Positions 20,401 to 29,317 of a DNA stretch of 57,930 nt are shown here, piece by piece (the stretch's first letter is position 1; the number at the start of each line of letters is the position of its first letter). The stretch is from Prevotella sp. (GTDB lineage Bacteria > Bacteroidota > Bacteroidia > Bacteroidales > Bacteroidaceae). The notes beneath the pieces were generated by a model, which saw only the letters and a program-made list of their open reading frames with translations, had not been told where the DNA came from and ran no database searches. The DNA lies in NCBI GenBank assembly GCA_022764085.1, contig JALERP010000136.1, forward strand, positions 1-57,930. Reading direction: 5' to 3'. A program made the translations under genes and the position numbers.

Positions 20401-20788
20401 AACCCACCGAACCGGTGAGGTCCTTGCGTGCCTTGGAGCCGCCATAACCGATAACAACCACTTCCTCAATAGCCTTGGTATCGTCGCGCATTGTGATATT
20501 GAGAGTAGGCACAGCCTTTACCTCTTGCGTTTCCATACCGATAAAGCTAATCACGAGTGTCTTTCCTCTGGCAACCTTCAATGTGAAATTACCGTCAAAG
20601 TCGGTAACCGTGGCATTCTTTACATTGCCTTTCTCTACCACGCTGGCACCTATCACTGTCTCTCCCTGAGAGTCAATAACAGTACCCTTCACTGTGATGA
20701 CCTGTGCAATAACTCCTAATGGCATCAATAACATGAATGCCAACAAGGAAAGCAATTTGCCAGATCGTTTCGCTGTTTTCTCTTTCAT
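17459..20788 (-). CDS. susC: SusC/RagA TonB-dependent outer-membrane transporter
   Basis: A 1109-residue transporter with a signal peptide to about residue 28. A carboxypeptidase-regulatory-like domain (about 30-105: VKGTVIDSQGETVIGASV, TDFDGNFTL) precedes the TonB-box-like EEVVVIGYG (113-121). The plug has SIDVLKDASLTAIYGAKG, the SusC hallmark, and GGNGVVIVTTK. A 22-strand barrel follows to the terminal FVFGTNITF. It imports oligosaccharides across the outer membrane using TonB energy and pairs with the adjacent SusD. It is the first gene of a five-gene minus-strand operon with a promoter at 20861-20869. There is no N-terminal STN domain, so no sign of control through an anti-sigma factor. 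Confidence 0.98.
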   Translation of the reverse strand: MKEKTAKRSGKLLSLLAFMLLMPLGVIAQVITVKGTVIDSQGETVIGASVVEKGNVKNATVTDFDGNFTLKVARGKTLVISFIGMETQEVKAVPTLNITMRDDTKAIEEVVVIGYGGSKARKDLTGSVGSVSGKRLESVPVTSAAVALQGKISGVQVTTVDGQPGADVHIRVRGGTSVTQSNEPLYIVDGFQTDNINDIPPSDIASIDVLKDASLTAIYGAKGGNGVVIVTTKSAKEGKVQVSFNGNLSVSSLARKLDLMNAADFVKYQYQWHACNGTRSPNAKFFKANFGNPYDLDMYAALPSHDWQDEVMGENPISYSANLNIGGGSEKVKFNLSLTNSEDNGIILGSGVRRTTLNMKTNVKLSDKLTFQINPKFTFRRDEGAGGNNIGTGGIIDVLQYRPTNGLREYGYIDPSYADPDEEELFNYTNPKNDIAINQLVKHSYNYSTGLSLDWKPIKGLTLRTEGTIGLKWNDQKRFYGALTDTGQKHNNQPVAQLDNSFALSYIWTNTASYNFSLKDVHNFSLLAGQEIQHYDKSSESMINRYFPRSFSASDAWNNMSFGTPYINSSSLSTPDRTASFFGQVNYNFDHKYLLSGTFRADGSTKFAPGNQWGYFPSISGAWVLSEEKFMKNIKWIDMLKIRAAIGLSGNNRIDNDMWRQLYAINTTGGPGFGETTLYGEQYYGNAGGSKFTNRDIKWETTITRNIAADITLFGGRLTVTPEFYWYTTKDLLYRSDIPSVVGYTSQMQNIGQVTTKGIELSISGDILQGKDYVLSANVSLGFNKKKIDKLNGTDDVVWDQNDRWKSSYNDYCLKVGSEVGLIYGFVYDGLYTMDEFYFDPLSNFQALPWGSSAADNGIKNCAPRADGYVTVINDVSGTSNSGIATLPGKIKFKDLNGDGRITEDDRTVIGNTNPRIQGGFGLSGQWKDFDFTANFTYMLDFDINNATAYALSSSGGNKNTFNNVLAKFNEAWLYNDLTGELTGTKGDILYKLYYVDNGLDIYKNANQGRTLWNPTDVTTNLTQSYFIEDGSFLRCNDITIGYSLPKNILKKVGLSKARFYVSATNLFIITGYSGYDPEVDIQTGLTCGMDWNRYPRSRGFVFGTNITF

Positions 20789-20860
20789 GATAGCGTTCTT
20801 TGTTTTTTAGTTAGTGTTTAAACAATTATTATTTTTTTGATTCTGTTTTACTTTTTGGGT

Positions 20861-20869
20861 GCAAATTTA
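20861..20869 (-). promoter_or_regulatory. -7 box TAAATTTGC of the susC operon
   Basis: An exact TAnnTTTG match on the minus strand, about 72 bp before the susC ATG. The ~65-nt leader is T-rich. Confidence 0.65.
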
Positions 20870-20879
20870 TAGAAAATAA

Positions 20880-21309
20880 ATGGGAATCTATTATAATCCC
20901 TCAAAAAAGTGCTTATAATTAACAAAATTTATATATTCCAATCTTTCATCTCCATGTTACATAATTCATTATTTATTCCATATATATATCAATGTGAATA
21001 AGATTACACCTTATTATATTTATATAATTCACATATCATATCAATAACTATCTACATGTTAGTGGTGACAATAGTGGATTTTGTGTCAGCCCTCAATGAG
21101 AGATGATTAAACTACGAGTTAAACTACAGACTATCCTTTGGAACAGTTGTGACAACAGGTGTTGACACACTTGTTCCACCGAGGAGGACACGGTCTTTCC
21201 ATGACCATGGAACGGGTGTGACAATGACCATGGAACGACCGTGACATCCTCGGTGGTACGACTGTGACAAAAGCGTATGATACCACTGAGACAACAGTTT
21301 CACCATAAT
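20880..21309. other. AT-rich gap upstream of susC with a short tandem/inverted repeat cluster
   Basis: No credible gene. 20880-21120 is AT-rich with nothing I recognise. 21150-21306 is GC-richer and repetitive. A 23-bp unit occurs twice in tandem (21201-21223 and 21224-21246, three differences), and these sit between 28-bp inverted arms (21176-21203 and 21229-21256). Looser copies of the GTGACA and GTTCCA words extend to both sides. Function unknown. Confidence 0.6.
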
Positions 21310-21456
21310 TTACTCAAGTTTCGGAAGTAATTTTGAACCACAGAGTTTAAGAGATTAAGAGTATTTATATTAGGAAAGAGACTGAATAAACAATAATCTC
21401 TTTTCCTCTTTATCTCTGTGGTTTAAATAAACCCCTTATACATTGGGAATTATCAC
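21310..21456 (+). repeat. 147-bp dispersed repeat, copy 2: promoter plus nested hairpin leader
   Basis: Same length and orientation as 5504-5650 and about 95% identical. The -7 box TAATTTTG (21328-21335) and the CACAGAG hairpin are preserved, including the right arm ending TCTCTGTGGTTT. It now precedes only the fragment of a DUF5123-like gene, so it may be an orphan promoter left after a deletion. Confidence 0.75.
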
Positions 21457-21482
21457 TTCAGAAAGTTGAGTTATTTAGGTTT

Positions 21483-21692
21483 ATTTGTCGTGATAACATA
21501 CAACAAATACTTCAAATACGCAAGAAAAGTTTGAGAACATCTGACTGCATCTTCGCTTCCAACGACATCAAGGAACTTCCAAAGAGCGATGTATCATCGG
21601 CGGATGTCTTCGCAGACCCCGACAACCACGTCTTCACCCTGAAGATTAATGACAGAATCGGCGACCCGCGCTGGTTCCCGGTTGAGGAATAA
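21483..21692 (+). pseudogene. C-terminal remnant of a DUF5123-like surface protein
   Basis: An open frame ends at the TAA at 21690. Its last ~50 codons read like protein: SDCIFASNDIKELPK, then SSADVFADPDNHVFTLKIN and IGDPRWFPVEE. The closing GDPRW and the VSSADVF segment match the end of DUF4957/DUF5123-type pectin lipoproteins; the intact paralogue nearby has VSSTELF and ends near AARW. No start codon or signal peptide fits, and the 50 codons before are noise-like. It is best explained as the tail of a deleted gene, still followed by a strong terminator and preceded by the repeat-borne promoter. Confidence 0.6.
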
Positions 21693-21735
21693 AAAATACC
21701 CCTCCTGCAAACGATATGCAGGAGGGGATATTTTT
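21692..21735. terminator. Strong bidirectional terminator
   Basis: CCCCTCCTGCA (21699-21709) pairs perfectly with 21717-21727. The A-run on the left and T-run on the right extend the stem with one bulge. It serves the plus-strand gene remnant and the minus-strand GH3 gene that stops at 21751. Confidence 0.9.
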
Positions 21736-21750
21736 ATTAGCAAACATCTA

Positions 21751-24324
21751 TTATAACTTTACCTTTATATGCTTCAGATCGGTGTCGCGACTGCTGTTGC
21801 CTACCATGACGTCATATTTGCCGCCTATGACCCGCATGGTATTAGTGGCGGCATCCCATGTCTCGAAACTTTCCTTGGGCATGTCGATTACCACCCTCTT
21901 GGTCTCGCCAGCCTTGATGCTGACACGCTTGAAACCTCTTAGTGTCTTTTTCGGACCATTCGTGTCGGCAGTGTGACGCAAATAGACCTGCACTGTCTCG
22001 TCTCCATCGCGCAAGCCGGTGTTGGTCACGTCAACGGTGATTTTGCCGTCCTTGTATTTCGGGGAGCCGAAGGTGAACGTGGTATAGCTCAATCCATAAC
22101 CGAAATGCCACAACGGAGTGCCGTTGAAATAGCGGTAGGTGCGGTTTGTCATCGTATAGTCGAGGAAGTCGGGAAGGTCGTCAACGGAGCGATAGAATGT
22201 TATGGGCAGCTTGCCTGAGGGGTTGTAGTCGCCGAAGAGCACGTCAGCCACGGCATCGCCTCCCCTTTCGCCGGGATACCACGCCTGAAGGATTGCATCG
22301 CATGTCTCTGTTTCGGGCACAAGTGCTATGGCAGAGCCTGAGCAGTTGACAAAGATGACTTTCTTGCCTGAGTCGCGGATTGCCTTTACCAGTTCGCGCT
22401 GGCATTTCGGCAACTGGATGTCAGTACGGTCGCCTCCCTTGAATCCATAGGCATCAACCTTCATCTCCTCGCCTTCGAGACGGGGGGAAATACCTCCGGC
22501 AAATACAACATAGTCTGCATCGGAAATCTCTGACAGAATGTCGCTGACGGTTTTTTCCTTGGTGGTGAAGACATCAAACTTCATGTGAGCCATACCGAAG
22601 GTCTGAACATAGTCAATCTGAAGGTCATACTTGTCGCCAGGCTTAACATTGTAGGTCTTCGACCATTTCTGCACGCCGTGGGCTTGCTTGAACCTGTCTC
22701 TCAGTGTGTCTCCGTTGATGATGATGCGGTATCCATCGTCAGCCTCCACCTCAAATGTCACTTCCTCGCTTCTGTCGGCCTTGAACACGCCCTTGTAGCA
22801 TCCTGAGAAATTCTCAAGTTCCACACCAGGGGCGAATGCAGTGTTGCCACCATTGTTGAGATTTACAGGACTTGTGTAGATGGCGGTGGCATTGGGATTG
22901 CCTTGCATCTTGATATTATTCCAATAGCTTGCCTCGATACCGGGGTTGCCTTGGGATGTGGTCAGCGACGTGAAACGGCTTTCGCGTACGGTGTTGCTAA
23001 CGTGTCCGCATCCATCCACGTACTTTACAGTTCCTTGTCCCTTGAGTTTCTTCTCTATGCCTTCGAGGATTGTGACGGTGTGAAGGGGATAGCCGCTATA
23101 GTTTCCCCACTGCATGACACTGTCCTTGGCGTTGGGTCCCATAACCACCACCTTCAGTCCGTCTTTCCTGAGAGGCAGGATGTTTTTGTTGTTTTGAAGG
23201 AGGACAATGCTCTTTTGAGCCATCTCGTAGGCGAGGGCGTTATGCTTGGATGAGCAAAGGCGTTCTTGGGGAAGGGATGTCCATGAAACGAGATTGTCGT
23301 CGTCGAGGTCTCCAAGTTGTATTCTCGCCACGAGAAGTCTTTTCAGCGAGGTGTCGATATCCTTCATTGTAAGCTTGCCTGCAGCAATGGCTTTCGGTAT
23401 GCTCTTATACACCGAACCGCATTCGAGGTCGGTGCCGGCGATGACAGCCTTTCCTGCCGCATCAGCAGGGGTGGCGGAGACCTCATGGCAATCCTTCTGG
23501 TAGAAGTCACGGATGGCTCCACAGTCACTCACCACAACTCCCTTGAATCCCCATTCGTCGCGGAGAATGCGCTGGAGGTAGCGCGTGTTGCCGCAGCAAG
23601 GGTCGCCATCGATTCTCTGATAGGCGCACATCACCTCAGCAACGTCGCCCTGCTGCACCAATGCCTTGAAAGCTGGGAGATAGGTCTCCCAAAGGTCGCG
23701 TTCGGGGAGGTTCTCGATATTAAAGGAGTGACGGTTCCATTCAGGACCTGAGTGTACTGCATAGTGCTTGGCGCAGGCGAGCAGTTTCTTGTATTTAGCG
23801 TCACGCGGTCCTTGAAGTCCGTTGACCACGGCAAGTCCCATACGTGTGGTGAGGTATGGGTCTTCGCCGTAGGTTTCCTGTCCGCGACCCCATCGCGGGT
23901 CGCGGAAGATATTGATATTGGGAGTCCAGAATGAGAGACACTGATAGCGGTTCATCTCGTTCTTCTGCTTTGCCTGTGTGTTTTTGATGCGCGCTTCGTC
24001 GCTCACTGCATCGAAGCAGCGATAGAGCAAGGCGTCATCCCATGATGCTGCCATGGCCATGGTGATAGGCAGGACGGTGGTGTAGCCGTTGCGCCCCACT
24101 CCGTGCAGTGCCTCGTTCCACCATTGAAAACGGGGTATGCCGAGTCTTTCTATTGGTTCTGACTGATCCATCATCAGCTTTGTTTTCTCTTCGAGTGTGA
24201 GGCGGCTGATGAGGTCGTCGGCACGCTGTTCGGGCGAAAGGTTGGTGTCCTTGTATGGGGGCGTTGTCTGGGCGAATGTTCCCAACGCAAAGGACATCAT
24301 TAAGACTGTCAGGGTTTTCTTCAT
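21751..24324 (-). CDS. GH3 glycosidase with PA14 insertion (beta-glucosidase/beta-xylosidase type)
   Basis: An 857-residue protein with a signal peptide to about residue 19. The GH3 TIM barrel has KHY (186-188) and the nucleophile Asp267 in VVSDCGAI. The second domain begins near SIVLLQNN. A PA14 domain is inserted (about 455-600: ASYWNNIKM, VTFEVEADDGYRIIINGD), and a fibronectin-like C-terminal domain follows (VTNTGLRDGDETVQVYL). PA14-bearing GH3 enzymes remove terminal beta-glucose, xylose or related sugars from oligosaccharides in the periplasm. The gene follows the PL1 gene by 12 bp, so they form an operon. The exact sugar cannot be told from sequence; xylose or glucose from pectin side chains is plausible. 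Confidence 0.92.
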   Translation of the reverse strand: MKKTLTVLMMSFALGTFAQTTPPYKDTNLSPEQRADDLISRLTLEEKTKLMMDQSEPIERLGIPRFQWWNEALHGVGRNGYTTVLPITMAMAASWDDALLYRCFDAVSDEARIKNTQAKQKNEMNRYQCLSFWTPNINIFRDPRWGRGQETYGEDPYLTTRMGLAVVNGLQGPRDAKYKKLLACAKHYAVHSGPEWNRHSFNIENLPERDLWETYLPAFKALVQQGDVAEVMCAYQRIDGDPCCGNTRYLQRILRDEWGFKGVVVSDCGAIRDFYQKDCHEVSATPADAAGKAVIAGTDLECGSVYKSIPKAIAAGKLTMKDIDTSLKRLLVARIQLGDLDDDNLVSWTSLPQERLCSSKHNALAYEMAQKSIVLLQNNKNILPLRKDGLKVVVMGPNAKDSVMQWGNYSGYPLHTVTILEGIEKKLKGQGTVKYVDGCGHVSNTVRESRFTSLTTSQGNPGIEASYWNNIKMQGNPNATAIYTSPVNLNNGGNTAFAPGVELENFSGCYKGVFKADRSEEVTFEVEADDGYRIIINGDTLRDRFKQAHGVQKWSKTYNVKPGDKYDLQIDYVQTFGMAHMKFDVFTTKEKTVSDILSEISDADYVVFAGGISPRLEGEEMKVDAYGFKGGDRTDIQLPKCQRELVKAIRDSGKKVIFVNCSGSAIALVPETETCDAILQAWYPGERGGDAVADVLFGDYNPSGKLPITFYRSVDDLPDFLDYTMTNRTYRYFNGTPLWHFGYGLSYTTFTFGSPKYKDGKITVDVTNTGLRDGDETVQVYLRHTADTNGPKKTLRGFKRVSIKAGETKRVVIDMPKESFETWDAATNTMRVIGGKYDVMVGNSSRDTDLKHIKVKL

Positions 24325-24336
24325 ATACTATAAAAA

Positions 24337-26403
24337 TTATTTAATGATTTTCTTACCGTTTTGGATGACAATGCCCTTTGAGTTCTTTCCAGTGAACTGA
24401 CCACCGAGATTGAATGTCTTGGAGTCGGAGTCATTGTCAAGGTTTATGTGGGATATTCCGGTAGTTGAGATTGTGTTGAGTGTCATTCTCATACCCACCT
24501 GCTTCACAAACTTCACGCTGACGCTGCCTGATGCGGGGGTGTCGAGCTTGACATTGTAAGTGACCGCCTTATTGCCTGTTCTTGAGGGAAAGACATAATC
24601 GGAGGCACTGAATGTCTTGCCGTTGAGTTCTGCCAAATAGCCATCTACATTGTCTTCATTGGTAAAGCCTGTGAAATCGATGCTGCTTACTGCTACGCCC
24701 TCGGGCAAATGGATTGTATATGTGACATTGTTGGAATATTTTATACTTTGGATTCCGCAGTTCTTGCTTGTGGAATAGCTCTTGGCGGTTGATATAGTGA
24801 TGCTGCAACCGTTGGAGAATGTCCAGTCGCCATTGGCAGTCTCGGGGGTGATGTCAAGCGTGGATGTCACTGGCTCCTCACTCTCGTTGACTGTGCTTCC
24901 TGTAGTTTCACCTCCCATGTTTTGTGCGGTAGTGATGTCGGCTACCAGCGAGTTGAGATAGTTTTCGAGATTTGAATATCCGTCAGCGCCTATGGTCTTG
25001 CCATCCTTGGGATTGGTGGGGTCGAGTGCATTGGCAAGCTCCCACTCATCGGGCATACCGTCGCCGTCTGTGTCTTTTGGTGCTTCCTTTGAGGCTAACG
25101 TTGGCCATGCGCTCCATGATGCGTCGGCATCTGAGGGCTTGTTGTCATCCTGCGAGTTGACAAAGCCCTTGCTCAATCCGCTACCTGTGTATGTAGCCTT
25201 ACCGTTGCGTGTGTCGCTGACCATAAGTTCGTCGAAGCTGTCGCGGTGAAGACTTGCACCGGCGAAGTCGAGCACTCTGTCATAAGCATCTGCTGCGGAG
25301 TGGGTTGTGGTGAGGATGTAATCTATAGGCTCTGCGAGTTTAATACTGTCCTTGGTCTCTTGAGTGAAAGTGCCGTCACAACCTGAGGCATCTATCTGGT
25401 TGATTATGCCATAGGTCCAGTTGTCCTGGTTCAGCTGGGGGTATTTACTGTTGTAATTACCTGTGATATAATACTTTCCCCAAAGATGAAGTGCGGGAGC
25501 GTAGGCAGGATAGGTATTTACATAGGTATTGGTACGTATTCCAATTCCGGCAATGCGGTATCCCTTCTTGTCGGTGGGGCTACCGGGGCCGGGCTTATAG
25601 TAGTTGTTGACGATGTTGACATTCATTCCCTCACCGCCGTAGCATCCGTTGCCGCCGAAGTTATATATGACATTGTTGCGCATATCCATACGCTCGTCAA
25701 GCTGTGTGGTGGGACGCGGGCCAAGGCGCGGGGTACGGCTGCCATGGTGGGCAATGAGATTATGATGGAATGATGCTCCACTTCCGCCCCAGTTGCCGCC
25801 ATAACCGTGGGCACCCTTGGAGTGACCTGAATTAACAAGGCTCTGAGCCACGAGGCACCACTGCACTGTGGTGTTCTTATTACCAAGGACAGAGAGACAC
25901 TCGTCGATTGACCAGCTTACAGAGCAATGGTCGATTATCCAGTCTTGCTGGTCGAAACCGCCAAAGCCATCCCAACCGTCGGCTCCGTTGGCAAGTACGT
26001 TTTTGTTGCCAAGGCGGAATCTCATATATCTCACGATGACGTTGTTAGCCTTTATAGACACGGGATAGTCGGCCACGCAGATACCGTCGCCAGGAGCTGT
26101 TTGTCCTGCTATGGTGACATTGCCGATAGATATGTCGAGTGATGACTGCAGATGGATTGTTCCCGAAACGTCGAACACGATAGTCTTTACACCCGATTTG
26201 CCGAGTGCCCATCTGAGTGTTCCCTCAGAGCCATCATCGGCGAGGGATGTGACGTGATATACGTTTCCACCGCGTCCGCCAGTCACGTAGCGTCCGAAAC
26301 CTTCGGCACCGGGAAAGGCGGGAGTCTTCTCTTCTGCGAAGACAACTGTTGCCGCCATACACAGGCATATGAGCAACAGTGATTTAAAGATTGATTTTCT
26401 CAT
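24337..26403 (-). CDS. Secreted pectate lyase, PL1 family, second copy
   Basis: A 688-residue protein with a signal peptide to about residue 23. The lyase starts with the PGAEGFGRYVTGGRGG motif (31-46) and forms a beta-helix with WIIDHCSVSWSIDE (155-168) and catalytic-region RTPR (223-226). After the helix comes a calcium-binding type-3-like repeat (DTDGDGMPDEWE, about 442-453), then a ~180-residue beta-rich domain with a lone C-terminal tail (FNLGGQFTG ... IVIQNGKKIIK). It differs from the PL1 at 7429 in core and modules, so the two lyases are not a recent duplication. It heads an operon with GH3 and would cleave homogalacturonan outside the cell or at its surface. Confidence 0.92.
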   Translation of the reverse strand: MRKSIFKSLLLICLCMAATVVFAEEKTPAFPGAEGFGRYVTGGRGGNVYHVTSLADDGSEGTLRWALGKSGVKTIVFDVSGTIHLQSSLDISIGNVTIAGQTAPGDGICVADYPVSIKANNVIVRYMRFRLGNKNVLANGADGWDGFGGFDQQDWIIDHCSVSWSIDECLSVLGNKNTTVQWCLVAQSLVNSGHSKGAHGYGGNWGGSGASFHHNLIAHHGSRTPRLGPRPTTQLDERMDMRNNVIYNFGGNGCYGGEGMNVNIVNNYYKPGPGSPTDKKGYRIAGIGIRTNTYVNTYPAYAPALHLWGKYYITGNYNSKYPQLNQDNWTYGIINQIDASGCDGTFTQETKDSIKLAEPIDYILTTTHSAADAYDRVLDFAGASLHRDSFDELMVSDTRNGKATYTGSGLSKGFVNSQDDNKPSDADASWSAWPTLASKEAPKDTDGDGMPDEWELANALDPTNPKDGKTIGADGYSNLENYLNSLVADITTAQNMGGETTGSTVNESEEPVTSTLDITPETANGDWTFSNGCSITISTAKSYSTSKNCGIQSIKYSNNVTYTIHLPEGVAVSSIDFTGFTNEDNVDGYLAELNGKTFSASDYVFPSRTGNKAVTYNVKLDTPASGSVSVKFVKQVGMRMTLNTISTTGISHINLDNDSDSKTFNLGGQFTGKNSKGIVIQNGKKIIK

Positions 26404-26439
26404 AACGTAAATTTTTAAGTAGTTTTTATTTTATTTATT

Positions 26440-26575
26440 GGTTTTATTTATTGAACACAAAGACACAAAGTTTTCTTGTCAAACACAGAGCCACGGAGTC
26501 ACAGAGTAATTATTCTCTGTATCTTTATTTAACTTAATAAATTCAACTCCGTGTCTCTGTGTCTCTGTGTTTAAA
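26440..26575 (-). repeat. CACAGAG-type hairpin, third diverged member, upstream of the PL1-GH3 operon
   Basis: The gap between alaS and the PL1 start holds an inverted repeat. Its arms are about 26483-26508 (AAACACAGAGCCACGGAG...) and 26547-26572 (ends CTCTGTGTTT), with a 38-base AT-rich loop. Read toward the PL1 gene it begins TAATTTAAACACAGAG, close to the TAATTTTGAACCACAGAG start of the 147-bp repeat. A further ACTTTGTGTCTTTGTGT segment lies nearer the gene. No exact TAnnTTTG box is present here. Confidence 0.55.
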
Positions 26576-26592
26576 TTATCAATCCAACACCA

Positions 26593-29208
26593 TCACAGCT
26601 TCGCAATGATTGCATCTACAGCAGCACTGAGTCCGTCGGGATTCTTACCACCCGCAGTGGCAAAGTGTGGCTGACCACCACCGCCTCCTTGTATCAGTTT
26701 GGCAGCCTCACGTACAAGCTGACCGGCATTGAGGCCATGGTCCTTCACAACATCGTCGCTCATCATGACGGTGAGCATCGGCTTGCCTGCCTCTACACTA
26801 CCTATGACGCAGAGCAGATTCTCGCCAATAGCCTCGCGCACCTTGAAAGCTAGATCCTTGGCTGCCTGGGCAGAAAGAGGAAGAACGGCGGAAGCCACGG
26901 TAACTCCATTCACGATACGAGCCTTCTCAACGAGAGACTCCTTGGCACGCTCCACTGCCTGAGCCTGGAATGCCTCAATGCTCTTCTTCATTGCGTCGTG
27001 CTCGTCGATGTATTTCTGGATTACTCCACGCAGATCCTTTGCATTATTAAATAATGAACGGATGGCCTTGATACTGTCCTCAAGGGCATACATCATCTCC
27101 TCGCACTCGATACCTGTCTTTGCCTCGATGCGGCGGATGCCTGCGGCAACGCTGCTCTCGGAGATAATCTTGAACATACCAATGCGACCGGTTGAAGCGG
27201 CATGAATACCACCACAGAACTCACATGATGGACCAAAGCGCACCACGCGAACCTTATCGCCATATTTCTCGCCGAAAAGGGCAATGGCTCCGAGCTTCTT
27301 GGCTTCCTCTATCGGTGTGTCACGATGCTCGTCGAGGGGCAAATCCTCGCGAATCATCGAGTTGACCAAACACTCCACCTGACGAAGTTCCTCATCTGTA
27401 ACCTTCTGGAAATGTGAGAAGTCGAAACGCAAAGTGTCGGGACTTACATACGAACCCTTCTGCTCCACATGGTCGCCAAGCACCTGCTTGAGGGCATAGT
27501 CGAGAAGGTGGGTGGCTGTATGGTTGGCGGCACAGGCATTGCGCTTGTCAACATCCACACATGCCATAAAGTCGGCCGTGGGGTCATTAGGCAACTGCTT
27601 GACGATATGTATGCTCTGATTGTTCTCGCGCTTGGTGTCGATGATTTCCACTGTCTCGTTCTCACTGACGAGCACACCGCGGTCGCCCACCTGTCCTCCC
27701 ATCTCGCCATAGAAGGGAGTGTTGTCGAGGACGATTTCATAGAAGCTCTGCTTCTTCTGTGTCACTTTTCTATATCTGAGGATATGGCACTCATATTCAG
27801 TATAGTCATATCCTTGGAAATGCTGTTCGCCTTCCTGCAACACCTCCCAGTCACCGTTCTCAACTGCGGCAGCATTGCGGGCACGGGCTTTCTGCTTCTC
27901 CATCTCCACATTGAATCCTGCCTCATCTACGGTGTATCCGTTTTCGCGGCATATAAGCTCTGTGAGATCGAGGGGGAATCCGTAGGTGTCGAACATTCGG
28001 AATGCCTGTGTACCATCGAGCACAGTCTCACCGTGTGCCTTCAACTCATCCATTGCACCGTTGAGAAGGTTGATACCCTTGTCGAGAGTGCGGAGGAAGG
28101 AGTCTTCCTCTTCTTTCATTACCCTGCCGATAAGCTCGCGCTGTGCAACGAGTTCGGGATAGGCGCCGCCCATCTCGCCGATAAATACAGGTAGGAGCTT
28201 ATACATAAACGACTCTTTCTGGTCGAGGAAAGTATAGGCATAGCGCACTGCACGGCGAAGGATGCGGCGGATGACATATCCTGCCTTGGCATTGCTTGGC
28301 AACTGACCGTCGGCGATGGAGAACGAGACGGCACGAAGGTGGTCAGCGATTACGCGCATGGCGACATCCACATCCTCGGTCTTACCATATTCCTTGCCCG
28401 ACAGGCGTGAGATCTCCTTGATGATTGGCTGGAATATATCTGTGTCATAGTTGGAGTGCTTGCCCTGCAAAGCACGAACAAGACGCTCGAATCCCATACC
28501 TGTATCAATAACGTTCATCGATAGTGGTTCGAGCGAACCATCTGCCTTGCGGTTGAACTGCATGAACACGATGTTCCAAATCTCGATTACCTGTGGGTCA
28601 TCCTTGTTGACGAGTTCCCGACCGGGCACCTTTGCCTTCTCCTCTGGTGTACGTGAGTCGAGGTGTATCTCGGAGCAAGGACCGCAAGGACCGATATCAC
28701 CCATCTCCCAGAAGTTGTCGTGCTTATTGCCATTAATAATATGGTCGGCAGGCACATGCTTTGCCCAATAACTTGCAGCCTCATCATCACGAACGAGGTT
28801 TTCCTCCTCAGAACCTTCGAACACCGTGACGTAAAGGTCCTTGGGGTCGAGCTTCAATACATCCACAAGATATTCCCATGCCATATCGATGGCACCCTCC
28901 TTAAAGTAATCACCGAAGCTCCAGTTGCCGAGCATCTCGAACATGGTGTGGTGATACGTGTCGTGTCCAACCTCTTCGAGGTCGTTGTGCTTACCGCTGA
29001 CACGGAGGCATTTTTGAGAGTCAGCACGGCGCCGGGGTTCAGGGTCGCGTGTGCCAAGGATAATGTCTTTCCACTGGTTCATACCAGCATTAGTAAACAT
29101 CAATGTAGGGTCGTCCTTGATTACCATAGGGGCCGACGCTACGATTGCATGTCCTTTCGATTCGAAGTAATTCTTGAACGAATCGCGGATTTCATTTGCT
29201 GTCATCAT
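26593..29208 (-). CDS. alaS: Alanyl-tRNA synthetase
   Basis: An 871-residue class II synthetase that charges tRNA-Ala. The N-terminal catalytic core starts [18 protein letters not shown] and contains [11 protein letters not shown] and the motif-2 region. The editing domain has [12 protein letters not shown], and the zinc-binding [13 protein letters not shown] is present. The C-terminal C-Ala domain ends [19 protein letters not shown]. Length is standard (~870). Two adjacent ATGs open the frame; the second (29205) gives the usual MTANEI start. A -7 box lies at 29251-29259. It is a housekeeping gene and marks the right-hand border of the pectin region. Confidence 0.99.
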   Translation of the reverse strand: MMTANEIRDSFKNYFESKGHAIVASAPMVIKDDPTLMFTNAGMNQWKDIILGTRDPEPRRRADSQKCLRVSGKHNDLEEVGHDTYHHTMFEMLGNWSFGDYFKEGAIDMAWEYLVDVLKLDPKDLYVTVFEGSEEENLVRDDEAASYWAKHVPADHIINGNKHDNFWEMGDIGPCGPCSEIHLDSRTPEEKAKVPGRELVNKDDPQVIEIWNIVFMQFNRKADGSLEPLSMNVIDTGMGFERLVRALQGKHSNYDTDIFQPIIKEISRLSGKEYGKTEDVDVAMRVIADHLRAVSFSIADGQLPSNAKAGYVIRRILRRAVRYAYTFLDQKESFMYKLLPVFIGEMGGAYPELVAQRELIGRVMKEEEDSFLRTLDKGINLLNGAMDELKAHGETVLDGTQAFRMFDTYGFPLDLTELICRENGYTVDEAGFNVEMEKQKARARNAAAVENGDWEVLQEGEQHFQGYDYTEYECHILRYRKVTQKKQSFYEIVLDNTPFYGEMGGQVGDRGVLVSENETVEIIDTKRENNQSIHIVKQLPNDPTADFMACVDVDKRNACAANHTATHLLDYALKQVLGDHVEQKGSYVSPDTLRFDFSHFQKVTDEELRQVECLVNSMIREDLPLDEHRDTPIEEAKKLGAIALFGEKYGDKVRVVRFGPSCEFCGGIHAASTGRIGMFKIISESSVAAGIRRIEAKTGIECEEMMYALEDSIKAIRSLFNNAKDLRGVIQKYIDEHDAMKKSIEAFQAQAVERAKESLVEKARIVNGVTVASAVLPLSAQAAKDLAFKVREAIGENLLCVIGSVEAGKPMLTVMMSDDVVKDHGLNAGQLVREAAKLIQGGGGGQPHFATAGGKNPDGLSAAVDAIIAKL

Positions 29209-29250
29209 GTCTTTTTTATGTTTTATTTCAATTTTTCTCTGAAAATTGTT

Positions 29251-29259
29251 GCAAAGATA
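29251..29259 (-). promoter_or_regulatory. -7 box TATCTTTGC of alaS
   Basis: An exact minus-strand TAnnTTTG match 43 bp upstream of the alaS start. It lies back to back with the plus-strand box at 29272-29279, so the two promoters overlap. Confidence 0.7.
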
Positions 29260-29271
29260 GTTTATTTTGTG

Positions 29272-29279
29272 TATATTTG
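29272..29279 (+). promoter_or_regulatory. -7 box TATATTTG of the MerR-like gene
   Basis: An exact plus-strand match 38 bp before the ATG at 29318, overlapping the divergent alaS promoter region. Confidence 0.65.
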
Positions 29280-29317
29280 CAAATGTTTTTGGAAATGAAT
29301 AGAAAAAAAAGTGAAAT

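Noticed and set aside
21176..21256. The 23-bp units upstream of susC considered as CRISPR or transposon ends.
   Set aside because: The units are directly adjacent without spacers, and no transposase or target duplication is visible.
27469..28194. 241-codon plus-strand frame opposite alaS.
   Set aside because: It is a shadow of alaS; composition is Leu/His/Cys-rich with no family features.
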